A DNA stretch of 64,000 nt from contig QYZZ01000047.1 of assembly GCA_003838145.1 (NCBI GenBank), positions 44,927-108,926 of the forward strand, written 5' to 3'. This stretch comes from Tindallia sp. MSAO_Bac2. GTDB taxonomy: Bacteria; Bacillota; Clostridia; Peptostreptococcales; Tindalliaceae. Shown in pieces: positions 8,158-16,900 of this stretch. How positions within the stretch are numbered: position 1 is the first letter of the stretch; every line of letters begins with the position of its first letter. A program made the translations under genes and the position numbers. The notes under the pieces are model-generated. The model had not been told where the DNA came from. It did not search any database and was given only the letters and a program-made list of their open reading frames with translations.

Positions 8158-9303
8158 ATGTATAGAATATTGATTGTGGATGACATGCTGGTAAATAGGA
8201 AACTTATGAAAAAAGTTTTGAAAGACAGCATTGAAAATGTTTGTTTTTTAGATGCGGAAGATGGGTTTCAGGCTCTTGAAATTCTGGAACAAGAAGATGT
8301 CCACTTAGTAATACTGGATTTAATGATGCCGGGTAAGGATGGATATGAAGTTCTCGAAGAAATGAAACAGCACTCTCAACACTCGGACATACCCGTAATC
8401 GTTAATTCAGCAGTTACGGATATGGAAAGCATTAAAAGGACTCTTGAGTTGGGAGCGATGGATTATTTCACAAAACCGATTACTCCTGAACAAATGAAAG
8501 TAATTATTCCACTGAAAGCTAATAATGCTTTGAAATTCTATGAACAGAAGAAAGAATTAAAAGAAATTAATTCCCGAATGAAGAATGAACTTAAAATTGC
8601 CAGTTTACTGCAAAGTGCACTTTTTAGAAACAACAAAGATCATGAAAGAATGAATATAACTCAAAAATATATGGCATGCGATGAACTTGGCGGAGATCTT
8701 TTTGACTATGTTGAAATGAATAATCGAAGCTGGTTTATGATTGCAGATATTACAGGTCATGGAGTAGCTGCTTCTATGGTGGCATCAATGCTAAAAGTGG
8801 TGTTCAATCATGCAATAGCTGGCAATGAACAACCCAGTGAAGTGCTTGAGGAAATAAATCTGACATTCTATAATCTAATGTCAGATAATACAAGCCTCTG
8901 TTTTTCTGTTTTTGTTGGAAAGCTTGAAGATGATACCGTTACATATTCTAATGCGGGACATCCTTATCCTATATTAATTCGTAAAGACGGAGCAGAATGG
9001 GAACCCCTCAAAGCAAATGGGTATCTCATTGGTCTGTTTAATGATGCGGAGTATGAAGATCATACCACCAGCATCTCAAAAGGTGAGGGTATTTTACACT
9101 TTACAGACGGACTTTTTGAAAACCCACGGGATCCGGAGGAAAGTAAAAGTCACACAAGTGTCTTGGAGCATGCAAAGCTGTTGGACAATATAGCCTTAAA
9201 TAAACCGGAAAATTTCCTTGATCAATTAATGGCATCCTTTGGTAAAACCAATAAAAATCAGCTGGATGATGATATAGCTATTATGTATCTGATACGAAAA
9301 TAG
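8158..9303 (+). CDS. Response regulator with PP2C (RsbU/SpoIIE-type) phosphatase output
   Basis: A 381-residue protein: receiver (1-125; ILIVDD, LVILDLMMPGKDG, FTKPIT), a short coiled coil (about 135-175) and a PP2C-like SpoIIE domain (185-381) with metal-binding DELGGDLFD, DITGHGVAASM, YSNAGHPYP and DDDIAIMYL. Such proteins dephosphorylate STAS antagonists on phosphorylation of their receiver; the STAS protein at 65-367 is the obvious local substrate. ATG 8158 follows TAAGGAG and gives a normal receiver N-terminus. It is the last gene before a terminator. Confidence 0.9.
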   Translation: MYRILIVDDMLVNRKLMKKVLKDSIENVCFLDAEDGFQALEILEQEDVHLVILDLMMPGKDGYEVLEEMKQHSQHSDIPVIVNSAVTDMESIKRTLELGAMDYFTKPITPEQMKVIIPLKANNALKFYEQKKELKEINSRMKNELKIASLLQSALFRNNKDHERMNITQKYMACDELGGDLFDYVEMNNRSWFMIADITGHGVAASMVASMLKVVFNHAIAGNEQPSEVLEEINLTFYNLMSDNTSLCFSVFVGKLEDDTVTYSNAGHPYPILIRKDGAEWEPLKANGYLIGLFNDAEYEDHTTSISKGEGILHFTDGLFENPRDPEESKSHTSVLEHAKLLDNIALNKPENFLDQLMASFGKTNKNQLDDDIAIMYLIRK

Positions 9304-9337
9304 TACGAAGTTGATATCCGGAAACAAACATCAAATA

Positions 9338-9371
9338 AAAAATCAGTCATCAGAAAAGGACTGATTTTTTT
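9338..9371 (+). terminator. Rho-independent terminator of the chemosensory operon
   Basis: AAATCAGTC and GACTGATTT flank a loop of about ten bases and the right arm runs into a T stretch. It lies 35 bases after the PP2C gene and closes the operon. Confidence 0.85.
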
Positions 9372-9445
9372 GTTCCCAAATTCAAACAAAATAAAAGAAA
9401 TGGCGTAGTATATCATGAAACCTATTATAAATGGAGGAGATTGTC

Positions 9446-9979
9446 ATGGAGAAACGCTTTTACCGATCAAGAGAAGATAAAAAACTGGCTGGTGTCTGCG
9501 GAGGCGTTGCGGAATACTTCGAAGTAGATCCCACTTTAGTTCGTCTCATCTGGGTAGTTTTTACCTTTGCAGGAGGTGCAGGAGTATTGGCATATATTAT
9601 TGCTGCCATCATTATGCCGGAAAAACCCTTAAATGCTTCCAAGGCATCCAGCAATAGGGGAACTTATGAAGATGACACCTTTATCGAAGTAGTGGAGGAG
9701 GACGAAGAAGAAGTTAAGGATGAAGGGTATGGTAAAGAAAAAAAGCAGGAAGATAAGCGAACCAACTTTGAAAAACCTGGAGATACCCGAACCCAGGACA
9801 CCCGAAAAGAATCTCGTGGTGATAACAATAACGTAGCAATAGGTCTGGCACTGGTTGTATTGGGATCGCTCTTTTTTTTCAGGAATTTTCTTCGAATTCA
9901 CTGGATCGATTTCAGCTATATTTGGCCGCTGGCACTTATCATCATTGGAGTGTATGTTATTGTAGACCAAAGGAAGTGA
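9446..9979 (+). CDS. PspC-domain membrane protein
   Basis: A 177-residue membrane protein. Residues 3-60 form a PspC domain (LAGVCGGVAEYF, DPTLVRLIWVVF, a membrane segment, IIMPEKP). A charged, acidic then Lys-rich linker follows, and the end (about 135-177) is a pair of membrane helices of the LiaF/DUF5668 type (IGLALVVLGSLFFF, WPLALIIIGVYVIV). PspC relatives take part in envelope-stress sensing. ATG 9446 sits eight bases after GGAGG; an upstream in-frame ATG overlaps that site and is less likely. It forms a unit with the next gene. Confidence 0.85.
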   Translation: MEKRFYRSREDKKLAGVCGGVAEYFEVDPTLVRLIWVVFTFAGGAGVLAYIIAAIIMPEKPLNASKASSNRGTYEDDTFIEVVEEDEEEVKDEGYGKEKKQEDKRTNFEKPGDTRTQDTRKESRGDNNNVAIGLALVVLGSLFFFRNFLRIHWIDFSYIWPLALIIIGVYVIVDQRK

Positions 9980-9983
9980 TCGT

Positions 9984-10247
9984 ATGAAAAATAGAGACTA
10001 CACGCCCGGGTTTATTCTTATTGGACTTGGTATCCTGTTTCTTTTAAGAAATTTTGGTTTTATCAGCTTTAGATATCTGTTTCAATTCTGGCCTGTTATG
10101 CTTATAATTGCTGGCATTAACCTGATTTTTGAAAAATATCCATATGTTTCCGTTATTACCTGGACTCTTTTTTTTGTGATAATTATCACTTTAGGAATAA
10201 TGATAGAACATGGAACCTATATGCCGATGATTCCGTTTCCGTTTTGA
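9984..10247 (+). CDS. Small LiaF/DUF5668-like membrane protein
   Basis: An 87-residue membrane protein of three hydrophobic stretches, beginning with the same GxxLIxLGxLFLxRN-type pattern (GFILIGLGILFLLRN, then FWPVMLIIAGINLIF) that ends the upstream PspC protein. The resemblance suggests both carry the same two-helix module and may interact. It starts four bases after the upstream stop, with AGGAAGTGA in the overlap. Exact function is unknown; an envelope-stress role is inferred from the neighbour. Confidence 0.72.
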   Translation: MKNRDYTPGFILIGLGILFLLRNFGFISFRYLFQFWPVMLIIAGINLIFEKYPYVSVITWTLFFVIIITLGIMIEHGTYMPMIPFPF

Positions 10248-10271
10248 AGGCTGTTTGAGAAGTTTTGATAT

Positions 10272-10314
10272 AAAGAAAGACAAGGCCATTTTTTAATAGG
10301 CCTTGTCTTTCTTT
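10272..10314. terminator. Bidirectional terminator
   Basis: A perfect 16-base stem (AAAGAAAGACAAGGCC with its complement) around an A/T-rich loop lies between the convergent PspC unit and the lipoprotein gene. Each strand ends the hairpin in U-rich sequence, so it can stop transcription in both directions. Confidence 0.85.
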
Positions 10315-10334
10315 GAGATAGGTTAAATATTAAT

Positions 10335-11420
10335 TTAGAATCTTCCAACGATAACATCATCTTCGCTTATGATACCAGCATCAACTAATGCGCGCTGATA
10401 AGAAGTTGCTTCTCTTGAAATTCGAACCGTAGCTCCTGAAATACCATCGATAGAATTCTGAACGGTTCTGGTTGCGCCAGACTCTACATCAACACCAAAG
10501 ATATTGTCTTCGTTTACTGCCCCTGCAAATCGTTCAACAGACCAGTCTACCAGTGATGTTAACTCTGTGGCGTTCTGACCAATAAGGGATTCTTCAATTG
10601 CTGTGAAGTTGCCAGCCCAACCACCATTTCCGAAGTATCCATAGCTAAGTTCCATCTCTTGTGGATGGCCACCGGAGAACTCAATACCAAAAGCTTCCAT
10701 GAATTCCTGTACGGTGGAGTCATTATCAATTCCTTCTAAAATTCCTTGATCATTCACAACATGAGACCAAATATCAACATCAAAGATGGTTTTTCCGTCT
10801 AACTCATCCCAGCTGTCTGGTCTTAATAAACCGGATCCGGAGGTTAATACTGTTGGAACCATTTCGCCGCTGTCTACGGTTAATTCGCCCATGCTCATAC
10901 TAAAGTCATAGTCAGCATCAAATTTGTATTCAAACTGATAACGGGTTACCGGGCATACAAGGGCAATGGCAGCAGTGTTGTCTTCGCTGACTCCTGCAGC
11001 ATAGAAGGACATCATATCAGCTGTGTAGATGGTAAACATTGAGTCGCCAGCTTCGTAGTCATCACCTGGAATTGCTGGACTTGGGTCAACATCGTAATCA
11101 ACTTCAACAAATGCGTTTCCGCTTTGTCGGGTAGTCCAAAAACCGTCTTTCTGAACGAAGAAAAGCATTTTTGCATCAAGAATGGTACCATCATCATCTA
11201 ACTGTAAAATTGTTTCAATATACTGATTTGCTTCATCGAAGGTTCCACCGCCTGCTTCACCTCTCCATGAATAACCAACATAATGACCTGCTAAAGAGCT
11301 ATTGGTATCATTATTAGCTTCTGCTGGTTGGTCTGTACCAGTTGGGGAACAGGCCGTTGCGAAAAGTAAAACAAATAATAACACGATTGATACTACTACA
11401 CTCATTTTCTTGTTTTTCAA
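10335..11420 (-). CDS. Lipoprotein with C-terminal SGAT motifs, possibly FMN-carrying
   Basis: A 361-residue secreted lipoprotein. A Lys-rich start and hydrophobic core end in LLFATACSP, a lipobox with the modified Cys near residue 24; an Asn/Thr-rich tether follows. No whole-length family is recognised. Near the C-terminus two SGAT motifs occur close together (DVESGATRT and DGISGATVR, about residues 312-332). FMN-binding domains modified by ApbE carry D-x2-(S/T)GA(T/S)-x-(T/S); the first motif fits, the second lacks the final T/S. A role in extracytosolic redox chemistry is therefore possible but unproven. Three aromatic Gly-rich stretches (YVGYSWRGE, YGYFGNGGWAG) stand out. It is transcribed alone, towards the terminator at 10272-10314. 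Confidence 0.75.
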   Translation of the reverse strand: MKNKKMSVVVSIVLLFVLLFATACSPTGTDQPAEANNDTNSSLAGHYVGYSWRGEAGGGTFDEANQYIETILQLDDDGTILDAKMLFFVQKDGFWTTRQSGNAFVEVDYDVDPSPAIPGDDYEAGDSMFTIYTADMMSFYAAGVSEDNTAAIALVCPVTRYQFEYKFDADYDFSMSMGELTVDSGEMVPTVLTSGSGLLRPDSWDELDGKTIFDVDIWSHVVNDQGILEGIDNDSTVQEFMEAFGIEFSGGHPQEMELSYGYFGNGGWAGNFTAIEESLIGQNATELTSLVDWSVERFAGAVNEDNIFGVDVESGATRTVQNSIDGISGATVRISREATSYQRALVDAGIISEDDVIVGRF

Positions 11421-11586
11421 ACTAATCTCCCCTTTTCAGATTGTTAAATACATGACAAACTTGGACATAAACAAATTGATGATGACTAATTTAAATGTAC
11501 CATGAAAACGTTTCGCCATGTACACCTGCTATCTGTAATAAGTCCTTTTGAAAAGGGACAAATATCCTTCGAGGCCTATATTTGTT

Positions 11587-12222
11587 TTATTTCAACATTT
11601 TCATTCGTTGCCAGTACATAGCTGCTTCTGTTCGGTTCGTGGCATTCAATTTTTTTAAAAGCTTGCTAACATTATTACGCACTGTTTTTTCTGAAAGCAT
11701 CATTAGTTCGCTGATCTCCCGGTTGGTTTTGCCCTGGCTTACCAGTTCCATGATTTCTTTTTCCTGCTGACTTAAATATTCATGCTGCGGCTGTTCATCT
11801 TTTACGGAGTTCATTATTTTACTCATAATAATAGGATCCATGGCTGGTTTACCGGCTGCAACGTCCTTTAAAGCCGTTACAATATTCTCGCTTGCAACGC
11901 TTTTAAGCAAATAACCGTCGGCTCCGGCTTTAATGGCTTCTATCACAATGGAATCTTCAGCAAAAGCAGACAAAATCATTACTTTAATGGACGCATTCTG
12001 TTTTTTGATTTCACGGCAGCCAGAGGCACCATCACCATCCGGCAGCTTAATATCCAGCAACACAACATCTGGCTTGGAACTCTTAATACTGGTATATGCT
12101 TCTTTCAATGTACCTGCCTGACCGCACACGGAAATACCATCACTGTTTTCTATAAGGCTGGCAATGCCAGAACGAACAATGGCATGATCATCCACTAAAA
12201 AAACACGAATATCCTTACTCAT
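11587..12222 (-). CDS. NarL/LuxR-family response regulator
   Basis: A 211-residue regulator: receiver (FLVDDHAIVRSG, VVLLDIKLPDGDG with phospho-acceptor Asp, ILSAFA, LLKSV) and C-terminal LuxR-type helix-turn-helix (LSQQEKEIMELVSQGKTN, then EISELMMLSEKTVRNN). It would bind DNA as a dimer when phosphorylated. ATG 12222 follows GGAGGAG by seven bases. The start overlaps the end of the histidine kinase reading frame by eight bases, a cognate-pair arrangement. Since that kinase is disrupted here, this intact regulator may be an orphan or use another phosphodonor. Confidence 0.92.
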   Translation of the reverse strand: MSKDIRVFLVDDHAIVRSGIASLIENSDGISVCGQAGTLKEAYTSIKSSKPDVVLLDIKLPDGDGASGCREIKKQNASIKVMILSAFAEDSIVIEAIKAGADGYLLKSVASENIVTALKDVAAGKPAMDPIIMSKIMNSVKDEQPQHEYLSQQEKEIMELVSQGKTNREISELMMLSEKTVRNNVSKLLKKLNATNRTEAAMYWQRMKMLK

Positions 12223-13616
12223 CACTTATCTCCTCCCAGGGTACGCTAATAGTAACGCTTGTTCCATTCTGATTGCTTTTTATGTTTATCTTTCCTTTAA
12301 TAGAGGATGCCCGGTCCTCCATATTTTTTAACCCATAATGCTGTTCGCTTTCATCAGCTCCAGTGTCAAAGCCTACTCCATTGTCTGTCACACTGATGGT
12401 GAGGCTGGTCATGGTGGAGCGGACGATAAGCCTTACCAGACTGGCTTTAGAATGTTTAAAAGCATTCCAAAGCGCTTCCTGCACAATGTAATATAGTTGT
12501 GCCATTTTAAATTTTGAAAGAGAGCCGTAAGTAAAATCCGGCATCTGATCAAGAAAATCAACAGGCAGACCCCACTTCCTGCTAAACTGATCAGCCAGTT
12601 CTCTCAGTTCGTGCTGAAGGTTTTCAATTTGAATAATTGGTTCTGGTTCTCGCTCAATGTAAGACCTCATTTGTTCTGCAATCCAGTCAAGATCACTCCT
12701 GATTTTTTTTGAGACTTTCAATTTTACTCGCATCATCCTCTTTTCGAATACTTTCATTGATTTGTAATCCGATAACAAACATATGCTGAAGGATAACATC
12801 ATGAATTTCACGGCCAAGCTCGTTACGATGCTGATGAATTACCTGCTTTTGGGTAAGGCGATCCAATCTCCGCTTGGTTTCCCATTCAAAAATCCGAATC
12901 AGAATAACCACGAAAATGGTTATTGTGACAGCAGAAAAAGCCCTACCTATTTCTACCGGGAAACCAAATATGGAAAAAAACGTCATGCGGTTTATAATAT
13001 TGGCTGGGAAAAAGCTTTTCTGGCTGACAACAAGTCCTGCCAGGATGCCATATAATATGAAGAAAAAACCTAACACCCTCATTTTAATGGTGACGGATTT
13101 CAGCATAAGAGTATCTGTATCCGCAGCATGATAAAAAAGAGCAATACCGGAAATCAGCGCACCGGGAAATCCAATGAAATAACGACTGAACGCATCTTCA
13201 ACAAAAAGCCAATGAAGATCATTAAGACCATAAAAGGAAAAGAGTAGTACAAAAGCGCTGGCCCAAATACCATAAATGATCATCGGCAGTTTATTTAAAG
13301 CTTGTTTCAAGGAAGAATTCCAGTAGATCAAATGAGAACCAAACAACCATAGAAAAACGAAGGATAAACCGTTGACAAAGCTTCCCGCAACCAGCAATTG
13401 TCGGTGGAGCTCCGGAACAAGTCCGGATATGCGAAGCATAATGATCTATTCAGTAGTACCATGAATAATACCAAACCCACCCAGATATGGAAGGGCAGCC
13501 TGTAAAGGAAATTTGCTTTTATAGCGATTGCTCTGCAATAGAGAGGCCACTCCCATTATAAAAAAGGCCAATCCATAAATAAAGAAAAGAAATACATACG
13601 CATTATCTGTATACAT
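12215..13616 (-). pseudogene. Disrupted membrane histidine kinase (HisKA_3 type), two lesions
   Basis: Reading from ATG 13616, an open frame with a membrane segment runs 55 codons to GAA-TAG at 13446-13448 within HGTTE-stop-IIML; this family normally has a Trp (HGxxEW) there, so TGG to TAG is likely. The same frame continues through further membrane helices to the His box GREIHDVILQHMF, then ends prematurely. In a run of eight A (plus-strand T, 12703-12710) the frame shifts: losing one base joins IESLKK to IRSDLDWIAEQ, and the rest supplies the HATPase (VQEALWNAFKHS, DNGVGFD, HYGLKNMEDR) to 12215. Kinase and regulator would have formed a LiaRS/NreBC-like pair. A sequencing error could explain one lesion but hardly both. 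Confidence 0.85.
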
Positions 13617-13838
13617 GATAAATCATCCTGTCCTTGAGAATTACAATCATTATACATTATATTGATGTATATAGAAATAAATCATTTTACAATAATATAC
13701 AGTAAACAAAAGTTTTTTGAACTGTCTTTTATTGCGATGCTCGCAGATAAAAACTGATAATAAGATATCATAAGTAAAAGGAAAACGAATGCCGCTGCGA
13801 TTGGAGACGGACAATTCAGAAAGTTGAAACAACATTTC

Positions 13839-13867
13839 TTGACAGCGAGCCCATTGCATACTATACT
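13839..13867 (+). promoter_or_regulatory. Sigma-A-type promoter for gltB
   Basis: TTGACA (13839-13844), a 17-base spacer and TATACT (13862-13867) form a near-consensus promoter about 70 bases before gltB. The rest of the 324-base interval 13617-13940 shows no convincing gene, and no antitermination hairpins are evident in the short leader. Confidence 0.85.
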
Positions 13868-13940
13868 TGTTAAAATTCATATTTATTCATATTGTATTAT
13901 TTGTTTGATAACGATTTTTCAATGATAGGAGAGGATGTAA

Positions 13941-16900
13941 ATGGGACAACCGGGACTGCCTCAAAAGCAGGGTTTATATGACCCGGCAATGGAGAAAAGC
14001 AACTGTGGTGTTGGTTTTGTGGTTCAGATGAAAAACCAGGCTTCTCACGAAATAGTGAAGCAGGGATTGGCAATTTTGCATAAACTGAAACATCGTGGAG
14101 CTGTGGGCGCGGATGCCACCACCGGCGATGGTGCCGGCATGATGGTACAGATACCGCATGATTTTTTCAGCTCCATCCAGGATGAATTAGGTTTTGATCT
14201 GCCAGGATCAGGTGCTTATGCCGTTGGAATGGTTTTTCTCCCCAGGGAGCCTAATGCAGCTCTCTACTGTCAAGGGGTTTTTGAAAAGGTAATAAAGGAA
14301 GAAGAACTGCAATTAATGGGCTGGAGGGAAGTGCCTGTGGAGCAGGAAGCCTGCGGCATATCGGCCAGAGCCACCAGACCATCAGTGATGCAGGTCTTTG
14401 TTCAACGTGGAAAACAGGACGCAGACAGTTTTGAGCGAAAACTGCTGATGGTGCGAAAACAGGTACAGCTGAGGATTGTCAATTCACAGCGCCCCTATAC
14501 GGAGTACTTCTTTGTGTGCAGTCTTTCAGCCAGAACCATGGTTTATAAAGGGCAGATCCTGGGATATAAGCTTCAGGATTTTTATCCGGACTTAAAGGAC
14601 CCATCCTTTAAATCCGCCGTGGCGATTGTTCATGAGCGTTACAGCACCAATACCTTCCCTTCCTGGAAAATGGCGCACCCCTACCGCTATATTGCCCATA
14701 ATGGTGAAATAAACACCATTACTGGTAATGTGAACTGGATGAATGCCCGAGAAGGTGTGATGAAATCCGATCTTTTTGGCGAAGAATTCGATAAAATACT
14801 ACCGGTAATCGAGCCCTCCGGCAGTGATTCTGCCAGCCTTGACAATACCTTTGAATTCTTTGTGTCCAATGGCATTTCTTTGGAGCATGCCATGATGATG
14901 CTGATCCCGGAAGCATGGCAGGATAATAAATCCATGCCGGCTGAATTGCAGGCATTTTACGAATACCATGCAAGGCTGATGCAACCCTGGGATGGACCGG
15001 CCACCATTGCTTTTACGGATGGAAGAAAAGTGGGCATCGCTGTAGATCGAAACGGACTCAGACCCTGCCGTTACTGGATAACGGATAAGGATATTTTTGT
15101 AATGGCCTCCGAAACCGGCGTTTTGGACGAAACACCGGAGCATATCGTGGAAAAAGGCGGTATGCAGCCAGGCCACCTGATGATACTTGATCTGGAGGAA
15201 GGTGAGCTTCTTCGAAACGAAGCAGTAAAAGCCAAAGTAGCCAAGGAACATGCTTACGAACCATGGATCAGTGAAAATCGTATTTCCATGAAAGAAATGG
15301 ATGAATACCCGGACCCACGTCCCATGAACCCGGATTTATTGCGTAAAAAGCAAAAAACCTTCGGATATACCAAAGAAGAAATCAAATATATTTTGACACC
15401 TATGGCTAAAAATGGCGAAGAAAACATTGGCGCCATGGGGATGGATATTCCACTGGCGGTATTGTCGAAAGAACCTCAGCTGCTGTTCAACTATTTCCGA
15501 CAAAAATTCGCACAGGTAACCAATCCGGCCATCGATTCCATTCGTGAGAAAAAAGCCATGTCTTTGGTTCAGTTTCTGGGCAACCACGGCCTTCTGGTGG
15601 ACAAAGTAGAAATACCAAATAAAAAAGGCTATATCCGAATTGACAGCCCGGTGCTGTTGAATCACGAACTGGAAGGACTTCGGCATTTGTATACGGATGA
15701 CTTTAAAACCGTTACCCTACCCATTACCTTCCAGACCGACGGCGGACCTGACCGGCTTCGTACTGCTTTGGATAATCTGTGCCAGAGAGCTGAGGAAAAC
15801 ATTCTTCAGGGACATAATATCCTGATTTTAAGCGATCGCAATATCGATTATTACAATGCGCCAATTCCAAGCCTCCTGGCGGTAAGTGCGGTTCATCAGC
15901 ATTTGGTGAAATGCAAGCTTAGAACTAAGGCGGATTTAATCGTAGAAACCGGGGACGCCAGAGACGTAATGCATTTGGCCTTGCTCATTGGATTTGGTGC
16001 AACGGCGCTGAACCCATATATAGCCTATGAAACCATCGGAATAGAGAATCAGGAAGAAATCAGTCTTTACTGCCGTGCCCTGGAAAAAGGACTGCTGAAG
16101 ATTATCGCCAAAATGGGTATTTCAACCCTGCAGAGCTACCAGGGGGCCCAAACCTTTGAAATAATCGGTATTTCCGATGAAGTGGTGGAAACCTACTTCC
16201 CGGGTACTGCCGCCCGTATTTCCGGTATAGGGCTACAGGAAATTGCTGAAGAATGCCTGAAGCGTCATAAGCCGGCCTATAGCATCACGGAAGTCCAACG
16301 AGGGGATTTACAGTTAGGTGGAGAGCTTTTCTGGAAGGAAGGCAGAGAATCCCATATTTTCAATCCTCAACGGGTCAATATGCTGCAAAAGGCGGCCAGC
16401 CTAAACAGCTATGAAGCCTATAGGGAACTATCCGACGATATTCATCACCATCGGCAACCGGCAGAAACCCTTCGTGGGTTGCTGAATTTTCACTCAGGAC
16501 AATCCATACCCCTTGAAGAAGTGGAACCGGTGGAAAACATCCGGAAACGTTTCACCTCTGGTGCAGTCTCATTTGGTTCTATCAGTAAAGAAGCCCACGA
16601 AACCATGGCCATTGCCATGAACCGGATGGGCGCCAAAAGCAACAGCGGAGAAGGCGGTGAAAACCCGGTTCGTTATTTTAAGGACATTCACGGAAACCAG
16701 CTGAAAAGTGCTTCCAAGCAGGTGGCCTCCGGCCGTTTTGGCGTAACGACCCATTATCTGGTAAATGCAGATGAAATACAGATCAAAGTGGGCCAGGGAG
16801 CTAAGCCGGGCGAAGGCGGCCATCTGCCTGGTGATAAAGTAACGGTGGAAATTGCGGAAGTGCGCCATTCTTTACCGGGAATCGATTTAATTTCTCCGCC

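Noticed and set aside
13446..13448. TAG in the histidine kinase as a pyrrolysine codon
   Set aside because: The position is normally Trp (one base change from TGG), the gene has a second lesion, and no pyl genes are visible.
13650..13880. Minus-strand frame of 76 codons upstream of gltB
   Set aside because: It covers the gltB promoter, has no good ribosome binding site and no recognisable product.
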